50,021 bases of DNA from Setomelanomma holmii (taxonomy: Eukaryota; Ascomycota; Dothideomycetes; Pleosporales; Phaeosphaeriaceae), in the NCBI GenBank assembly GCA_010015745.1, contig ML978324.1:1-50021 (forward strand), written 5' to 3'. Below are positions 44,329 to 50,021 of this stretch, in pieces. Made by a program: the position numbers and the translations under genes. The notes under the pieces are model-generated. The model saw nothing but the letters and a program-made list of their open reading frames with translations. It was not told the DNA's origin and did no database searches. Positions within the stretch are counted from its first letter, which is position 1; every line of letters starts with the position of its first letter.

Positions 44329-44553
44329 ATGTCTTCCACTACCAACAACCTGCTATTTGAACAGCTTCTTCTTGACAGAGCTATGCGTCGCCGTCGTCAC
44401 CGGATTCGCGCGCTTCTAGCAGCGGGTTTGACCTTGGCCAGTCGAAGGCTTCAGGCAGAGGTCATCGGCGCGCTTCAAGATATAAGAAGGGACCTTGCTC
44501 TTCGTCGCCAGATTGATGCAGCAATTGGCGATGAGGAAAGGCTGTTTGGTTGA
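44329..44553 (+). CDS. Possible small basic helical protein
   Basis: ATG at 44,329 in good context (ctaccATGtc, A at -3) opens MSSTTNNLLFEQLLLDRAMRR..., 74 residues, then RRHRIRALLAAGLTLASRR and a helix LQAEVIGALQDIRRDLALRRQ, stop after ERLFG. An in-frame ATG at 44,170 would add 53 residues of less coding-like sequence. The strong amphipathic Leu/Arg periodicity suggests a real helix. In layout (Ser/Thr/Asn-rich start, Arg/Glu helix) it recalls the small gene at 19,413, but there is no clear sequence similarity. Confidence 0.35.
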   Translation: MSSTTNNLLFEQLLLDRAMRRRRHRIRALLAAGLTLASRRLQAEVIGALQDIRRDLALRRQIDAAIGDEERLFG

Positions 44554-44944
44554 TGGAGCACGTTGACTCGGGTCCGAATTACCTTATCCTTGAAAACGGT
44601 TGAGCTCGTACACTGACGAAAATGAAGCAACAACGCACAGAGCGCCACGCGCAAGCGGTGCGCAATGTTGTAGATCGAAGCGACGGTCGACCGGTCAATC
44701 GTAATCGCTGGGACACCTGAATGTAAGTGACCCGGCTTTAGATTTGGTCTTGAGTGAGCGACTCTAACATGATCGTAACTAGCTTCGCCGCCCTCTCGTT
44801 CTGCCTTCGCTCGGTCCTGTCTCTCGATCTCCCCGTCTCCTCACGGACATCACTTTCACAATCTGTTCTCACCAGGGTTTCGGCTTTGGTCCCTTTCCCG
44901 CCACGGGCTTAAAAGGTCTCCAGCACCGAGTCCGCGGTTCAACG

Positions 44945-44972
44945 TACCGCTGGAGTCTAGTAGTTCAAAGGC
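44945..44972 (+). other. tRNA 5'-half-like fragment (A box)
   Basis: GGAGTCTAGTAGTTCAAAGGC closely resembles the D-arm/A-box region of the 35,045 element (GTAGTCTAGTGGTTTAAGAC). I see no B box or partner acceptor strand downstream, so it is at most a truncated tRNA-like relic. Confidence 0.25.
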
Positions 44973-45107
44973 ATTAGTTCTGGGATGAAGCTAAGACGGA
45001 CTCACAGGCCATGATGCCCGCTCTCTCGTATGTCCCGATTCTCCATACTCCATCACACCGTTGGCGATGATTATATACCCTCATTGCCGCTCAACCCCTC
45101 CTAGTGG

Positions 45108-45554
45108 ATGATGGTTTTGGATGGACACCCATATCCAGAGATTATACTACAAAGAACTATGAGCTGTATTTCCTCATCTTCGAGTCTTCCTGCTACTCCA
45201 AAGACTCAAGCTGACAACGACAGTGCAAATAGCATCCAACCTGCGGCCATGCGACAGTGTACCGTGATCTTCCACAGTGCACTCTACACGATCGTTGGAA
45301 TAACGAGACATGTCTCTACCGCCCTCACTAGCACTCGTACACTCGCTTTCGCTCATTCCTTCGGCGTAGCCATCGCGGTAAGCCATGCCCGTCTGCAACC
45401 CAACGACGAGCTCGATTGCCATCTAGTACGTACGACCCAAGCTTCCATTCCTTTCCATTATGATGAATTACCACGGTCTCGTTCATCCGATGAATTTCTG
45501 AGAGATCATCTACACCGCAATCCTGAGCTTTGTCCATCCTTCGACGTTAGCTGA
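45108..45554 (+). CDS. Doubtful ORF, 148 codons
   Basis: ATG at 45,108, or more plausibly 45,156 (MSCISSSSSLPATPKTQ). A TATATA lies at 45,072-45,077. The product is Ser/Thr-rich at the N-terminus with one moderately hydrophobic stretch (TVIFHSALYTIVGITRHVSTAL). No domain is recognised. The TATA position suits the second ATG. Confidence 0.25.
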   Translation: MMVLDGHPYPEIILQRTMSCISSSSSLPATPKTQADNDSANSIQPAAMRQCTVIFHSALYTIVGITRHVSTALTSTRTLAFAHSFGVAIAVSHARLQPNDELDCHLVRTTQASIPFHYDELPRSRSSDEFLRDHLHRNPELCPSFDVS

Positions 45555-46360
45555 GGCACTTCTTGGATGAAGCTGACCATCCTATCGACTAGGAGGCCGC
45601 CGCGACTGAACTCGCATACACCGGCCTTGCTATGTCTCAGCGAGACAACGACACCACAGATCGAAGCGTACCATAATACACTCGCATTGTCACAAAGTGC
45701 GACACGTATAAGCATGATGGAGGGCTCGGATCCGTCGCCAAGGACGGGCACTTGTGCTATGTACTACGAGACATCGCTGGAAGTTATACAAGCTTGCACA
45801 GTCCGCAAAAAGCAAGTCAATCCGTTCACCTTCAGAGACCCACTTACCTATCTAGGTAAGAATTAAGCCTCTATAGGCAACTACTAGGCTTAAATAGGTA
45901 ATCAATCAAGTCAAGCCAGACCTTCTGAGCCCCACTTAATTGCTTGTTGCGGAGTCTAGCTTCAGCTTAGCTTTCTCTGCTATACTCAATATATTACCTC
46001 AGACATTCACTAACAACTCATTCAGGCTGAACTTCTTGCCCTCTGCGCCTCCCTTCGGGACAAAGGCATCATCAAGCTCACTTTTTGTATTTTGATTCTC
46101 ACAATACAAGAACGACAATTTCCTCATATTAGCCCCTATGCAAAGTGACTTGTAATACTTCCCGAACCGCTATCATCAAATAACGGCACTAGAGGAGTGG
46201 ATCGACAAGCTTTAGGCTATGGCAAAGGTAAGCTCAATTGAAGTACTGCTGACTACACAGCACGAGAATCGTACTCCTTCCCACCCCTCATACCTCACTA
46301 TACTCATACAGGTCTCCTCGTCGCATCCGTCCTGGACGTCGTAGACCTTCCCGAAGATGA
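45555..46360. other. Intergenic, palindrome plus AT-richer sequence
   Basis: Apart from the palindrome at 45,843-45,901 I see only a 99-codon frame (45,567-45,866) that runs into it and is probably chance. The right end holds the 3' flank of the RING gene. Confidence 0.35.
45843..45901. repeat. Compound palindrome, AT-rich
   Basis: CTTACCTATCTAGGTAAG (45,843-45,860) is itself nearly palindromic. In addition TTACCTA (45,844) pairs with TAGGTAA (45,895) and TTAAGCCT (45,863) with AGGCTTAA (45,886), giving a nested stem about 58 bp across. Confidence 0.6.
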
Positions 46361-47341
46361 TCAGACCATCCTAAACCACTCCCACCAGTTCTCTGCCAGA
46401 ACAGAAACCACCCACCGCACGATTCCATCCCAAATGTTCGCCAGCGCTCCAACGCCTGGATAGAGCCCCTTGAGTGCGTTTATCAAATCGCGCTGCCGTC
46501 GAGAGTCTGTCTCATTAGCTCCCGTCTCGAAAGTTGGCGCCAGCCTGTGGTACGGTGAATCAGGCTGGCGAACAAAGCGATAGTATATGATGTCTTGTAT
46601 AACGATCTCGAGCTCTGCTTGTAAAAGCTCGGGGGTGATGAGGCGCTTCGAAGCCATGTCCGCAAAGTGACGGTCAAGTGTTTGGAGGATGAGCAAGGAA
46701 GAGATACCCCAAGTACCAGCGCCCATATCAGGTTGAAGGTAGTTTGGCAGCGCGAGCTGGGCGACGGCTTTTAGCACGTCACTGCCACCGCCTGATGTCA
46801 TGAAGAAGTCTTGAGCTGCGTAGTGCTTCGAGCTAGGGTAAAATATCTGGCGGTCTCGAATGTTGACGAGCTCGCTGGACATACGTGCTAGACCTTGAGC
46901 GGATAAATCCAATCCTTGGACTGTAGCAAAGCCCGCGGCACGATCGCATGTTGCGCAAGTGATGTAGTCTACGATGTCGGTTCGGTTGAAGCGTCGCTCC
47001 GTCATGCAGCTTCGACACTGTACGTGGCCACATGAGAGGCGGAAGAGAGGTCCAGGAGTAGTAGTTCGGGCTTCGGACGGGTCTCCTTCTTTGGAAATGC
47101 AGTTGGTGCATGCGGTGCGTGGAGGTAGTGGAGGTGTTGGAACCTGGCTCGCGACTGTGGGTGCGGTCAAGTATTCTCCTGGGTCCATAACAACATTCGA
47201 TGATTGCGGATTGACCATACGGAATTCGTGTGACTGCAACCCGAAAGCCGTTCCTTTAGCAAGCGGTAGTACATAGGTTGAGGCATCGCCAAAGTTGAAA
47301 GTGGTCGATTGGAAGAGTACAAAGTACTGGTCTGACAACAT
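46361..47341 (-). CDS. RING-type zinc finger protein
   Basis: Single-exon frame of 326 residues from ATG 47,341 (MLSDQYFVLF). Cys/His positions C78, C81, C104, H106, C109, C112, C129 and C132 form a C3HC4 RING layout (CTNC ... CGHVQCRSC ... CATC). The loop between the first two pairs is long (22 residues) and contains GDPSEARTTTPGP. The C-terminal half is helical with no second domain that I recognise (LRSSLLILQTLDRHF-like stretch, WDGIVRWVVSVLAENWWEWF at the end). RING proteins usually act as E3 ubiquitin ligases, which is inference here. It is the only convincing intact gene between SLX4 and the right-hand transposons. Confidence 0.8.
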   Translation of the reverse strand: MLSDQYFVLFQSTTFNFGDASTYVLPLAKGTAFGLQSHEFRMVNPQSSNVVMDPGEYLTAPTVASQVPTPPLPPRTACTNCISKEGDPSEARTTTPGPLFRLSCGHVQCRSCMTERRFNRTDIVDYITCATCDRAAGFATVQGLDLSAQGLARMSSELVNIRDRQIFYPSSKHYAAQDFFMTSGGGSDVLKAVAQLALPNYLQPDMGAGTWGISSLLILQTLDRHFADMASKRLITPELLQAELEIVIQDIIYYRFVRQPDSPYHRLAPTFETGANETDSRRQRDLINALKGLYPGVGALANIWDGIVRWVVSVLAENWWEWFRMV

Positions 47342-47953
47342 TGGGAGCCGAACGGAGAGTGAGAAGTGCGCGTATCATAATGCGTGCGGCAAGGTTGATC
47401 GCGCCAGACCCTGGAAGCGAAAGCTAACAACGCAACTGACTGAGCACGTGTAGTGATAGAAAATGTAACGGTACGGAGGGGGAGGAATGCGCTGAATTGA
47501 CTACCTGAGGTGGGCGGGGCTACATATATAGACTGCCGTACATGAGGTATCCCAACTCGTACTAGAGTGGGTCTGGGCAAGGCCCAAACCGTTACAGAAA
47601 AGATACGCTGTATCGACCACTCACTGAGATGGACTTTGTCAGATGTGAGAGGACAGAGCAGACATGAAGGAAGCAGAAGGTTGTTGTATTGAGAGAGCTA
47701 CAGAGAGCGATTATATACACTACCACGATGAGTAAGCGAGTGACAAAGAGTCACGTGAGAGATGCAGTTCACAAGTACCTTGTGAACTGATGTGCCAGGC
47801 TGACAGACTTTACTTCCGTAGAGCATGAATCCATTGATATCGAGGCATCACAAGCAGTCATATTCTACAGTCGCGACCTAATCCAGTAACAGATACTGGC
47901 ATAAATCGCATGCTATTTCGATGTTGTGGTATCCTTGTATTCATATGTGTATA
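47342..47953. other. RING gene promoter side, then intergenic
   Basis: About 610 bp. ACATATATAG lies near 47,520-47,530 and GATTATATACAC near 47,710; either could be a TATA region for the minus-strand gene. No coding frame is supported. The stretch ends at the TA target site of the transposon. Confidence 0.4.
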
Positions 47954-48338
47954 ACGTACTTGATAAGCGAGCTGATCACTCTGCCAAGACCCCACCAAAA
48001 TCTACTGTCCTACACAGTACAAAACCCGAAGCAACAGTTCTCAACAGTACTCTACAGTGCTGCACAGTAGCTTAAATTAGTTAGAGAGTATCTCTTCTAC
48101 TTGTTTACATGTGCGCAAGTTGTGCCCAGCCTTGCTGCAGCGTCTACAGCGCCTTTGAGTTGGCTTGCTGCTCTCAGCGCACGCGCTCTTCTTTGCCTTC
48201 TTTTTACCACTACGCGCTGCAAACTCCTTCAAGGTAGTCAAGCGCACGCCCTCTTCAGCTGTAAGAGTCCCCTCTGCCTGTATACGCTTTCTCTTGCGTG
48301 ATTTACGGCGTGAGGCGGCCTCGTTAGCTGCTTGGAGC
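47954..48338 (-). mobile_element. Fot1/pogo element, 3' part, cut by a hAT insertion
   Basis: TA at 47,952-47,953 is followed by ACGTACTTGATAAGCGAGCTG and a CCCCACCAAAAT block, matching the organisation of the inner end of the left element (ACGT, AAGCGAGC, CCCCACCAA). The transposase C-terminus lies on the minus strand (48,338-48,077). Sequence continuity is lost at 48,339, where a hAT terminus begins. It is oriented opposite to the left element and differs enough in sequence to be another family. Confidence 0.78.
48077..48338 (-). pseudogene. Fot1/pogo transposase C-terminus, truncated by insertion
   Basis: Read from the break, it gives LQAANEAASRRKSRKRKRIQ, GTLTAEEG, a Lys-rich linker, then CRRCSKAGHNLRTCKQ, a CX2CX4HX4C zinc knuckle, and a stop at 48,077. 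The order of motifs matches the left fragment (3-254), with clear divergence. The open frame appears to extend upstream to 48,412, but those residues come from the inserted hAT end. Confidence 0.8.
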
Positions 48339-48349
48339 CAGAGTTTCCA

Positions 48350-48482
48350 TAAAGCAAGTCGACTTGGTTCACTTGCTTGACTTGCTTGGTTCAAACCAAG
48401 CAAGCAAGTCAAGTCAAAGCTGCGCGGCTAACCAAGCAAGTTAAGTTAATGTACGTTGCTTGCTTCGATTACTTGGTTTACT
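48350..48482. repeat. hAT subterminal repeats
   Basis: CAAGCAAG, CAAGTCAAG and their complements (CTTGCTTG, CTTGACTTG) recur many times in both orientations, including an imperfect hairpin around CTTGGTTCAAACCAAG at about 48,390-48,405. Such clustered short motifs are typical transposase-binding regions of hAT elements (family knowledge). Confidence 0.7.
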
Positions 48483-48719
48483 TGGTTAATATTAGTTACT
48501 TTTAGTAGAATGCAATGAAGCTGGCAAAACGGCTGTACAGCGGATCTCGCGATCCTTTTTTGGTATTGCAATACCTCGGCTACCTCCTAAAGAGGCTATA
48601 CAGCTACCAAAATCGCTTAGCGCATTACTCCTATCTTAACGTCGGCTTGTTTTGAAGCCTATCGTGATGCGCGTTTCCCTATATCAACGCAATCTTTTGG
48701 TGTTTTTGACTGCCTTAAT

Positions 48720-50021
48720 ATGCCTAAACGCCGTGCACTACATACCTCTTCGAGTAGCAAACGTACGAGAGTAACTGCTGCTACTAATACCCTTATTTCA
48801 GCTCGTGAGGCTTCATCTCAAACAGTATCTGAGCGTCGATCACCTCGTAAAGCCCTCGCTGCCGCAAGCAAGGCCAACGCCGCAAGCCATGCCACCGCCT
48901 CACCGTCAGTAACTACCTTCGAATCACAATTATTAGAGTCGCAGGTAGAGGATGAGATTGTCGCACCTACCAAGGACAGCCGAGCTGGTACAGTGGCTAC
49001 AACTGAGGCCGGAGACGGTGATAATAGCCAAGATGAGATAATCAGTGCCCCAGTTGATAGCTTTGCCGGCATTGACTGGACGCGTCTACCTGAGTTTATT
49101 AAGCCGCTGGCGGGCTCCAAGCGTCCTAAAAGCTGGATTTTCCAACATGGCTACCGCGTTGTTGAGCGTCAGGCTCCATCTCGGATCTGGTTTGTGTGCA
49201 AGTACTGCCACGTACACAAAACTATTGACGCTGGCCGTGGTGGTCTGTTCAACATTACCCAGGCAACTACCTCAGCAGCTACCCACCTCAGTCAGCCAAA
49301 ACGTGGTCACAACCTCACAAAAGATGGCCCTAAGTCAACGCAGAGAGCTCAAGGGCAGCTGTCGCTGCAGCAAGCGTTTGATGCTGGGCTAGACGTACAA
49401 CAACACACCGCCAATTCGCTAGGAAACTTCGATGTACAAGGCTTCCGAACAGCTACTGTTATGTGGCTTGTTAACCGAAACCACCCTCTTAGTGAGCTTA
49501 CAACGCCAGAGTTCAGGGAGATCATAAGATTTGCCAACCTAGAGGCAGAGGCAGCATTGTGGGTAAGTAATACTAGCGTTTCTACTTTTGTGATAAGGCT
49601 ATTTAAGTCTATACAACCGCAAGTTTTTGACGCCTTGTCAGCCTCAATAGCCAAGGTACACATAAGCTTTGACAGCTGGACAACAAAAGGTGGTAAACGT
49701 GGCTTTTTTGGAGTAGTCGCTCACTTTGCTGACGCAGCTGGAATAATACACGACTTGCCTATCAACCTGCCTGAGCTCGCTGGCGCCCACACTGGCGCGG
49801 CTATTGCCCAAGCTATCTCAACCACCCTCTCAGCGTACGGAATAAATAGAGACTAGTTAGGCTACTTTGTACTTGACAACGCCGCCAACAACGACACTGC
49901 GATTACTGCGCTTGCCCACGAGTACAGCTTTGACCCCGCTCACCGGCGCCTCCGCTGCGCCTGCCACATGCTCAACCTTATTGGCCAGGCTATTATATTT
50001 GGTAACAACAAGGACGCCTAC
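48720..50021 (+). pseudogene. hAT transposase, in-frame stop, incomplete at window end
   Basis: ATG at 48,720 (MPKRRALHTSSSSKRTRV). The N-terminus is basic and disordered (1-110). A BED-type zinc finger follows (about 140-200; FVCKYCHVHKT with later His residues in THLSQPKRGH), then the start of the RNase-H-like core: VHISFDSWTTKGGKRGFFG carries the first catalytic Asp region. A TAG at 49,854-49,856 interrupts the frame after YGINRD, yet the same frame continues for 55 codons with LGYFVLDNAANND and RRLRCACHMLNLIGQAI, both typical hAT motifs (second Asp, then CxxH). A C-to-T change in a Gln codon would explain the stop. The C-terminal dimerisation domain is outside the window. Confidence 0.85.

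Larger units (their letters stand above)
48339..50021 (+). mobile_element. hAT-family DNA transposon, 5' part
   Basis: The proposed left end CAGAGTTTCCATAAAGCAAG starts at 48,339 and fits the loose hAT terminal pattern (YARNG). The preceding 8 bp, CTTGGAGC (48,331-48,338), would be the target duplication; its partner lies outside the window. A subterminal zone with CAAGCAAG/CAAGTCAAG repeats on both strands (48,350-48,480) follows, then the transposase gene. The element runs off the window. The family call comes from the transposase; the exact end is inferred from where pogo homology stops. Confidence 0.75.

Noticed and set aside
3..47941. Telomeric repeats, rRNA genes or a biosynthetic gene cluster
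   Set aside because: No TTAGGG arrays, no rRNA-like sequence, and no polyketide synthase, peptide synthetase or terpene synthase motifs. The MFS transporter alone is not evidence of a cluster.

Overview
The window looks like nuclear DNA of a filamentous ascomycete (Pezizomycotina, probably Dothideomycetes). The evidence is short spliceosomal introns (about 47-83 nt) with GTAWGT/GTACGY donors and GCTAAC-like branch sites, an SLX4 and a CPD photolyase of fungal type, F-box and 'LP-E-RN-IY' family proteins, and Fot1/pogo and hAT DNA transposons. The class assignment is inference; I could not search databases.

Layout. (1) 1-375: the 3' end of a Fot1/pogo element, inserted at a TA inside a gene (376-999, minus). 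That gene is a broken, divergently transcribed paralogue of the intact three-exon gene at 2222-3261. (2) 3.4-23.1 kb: ordinary gene-bearing DNA. In order it holds two hypothetical genes on the minus strand, a multiply broken 'LP-E-RN-IY' family gene (6606-8064), an MFS monocarboxylate-type transporter, an F-box protein, a disordered multi-exon protein with two SUMO-interaction-like motifs and a PIP-like motif, a CPD photolyase, a two-exon small protein, and SLX4. (3) 23.1-44 kb: a long gene-poor tract. It has almost no convincing intact genes but holds gene relics (an F-box fragment and frameshifted coding fragments), degenerate tandem repeats (28.6-29.8, 30.5-30.75 and 31.3-31.45 kb), and two tRNA-like transcription units with long intron-like inserts and poly-T terminators. 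(4) 44.2-47.3 kb: two doubtful small ORFs, a compound palindrome, and an intact RING-type protein. (5) 47,954-50,021: a second Fot1/pogo element in the opposite orientation, split by a hAT element whose transposase carries an in-frame stop and runs off the window.

Themes. Two genome-maintenance genes (CPD photolyase and SLX4) lie within 7 kb of each other. SLX4 and the disordered protein at 12-13 kb both carry SUMO-interaction-like motifs, but I see no operon-like linkage. The strongest unusual signals are the transposon-broken paralogue pair, the tRNA-like elements with long structured inserts, the decayed repeat-rich tract, the intragenic duplication carrying SIM-like motifs, and a photolyase intron that is invisible to an ORF finder because it is a multiple of three and has no stop.
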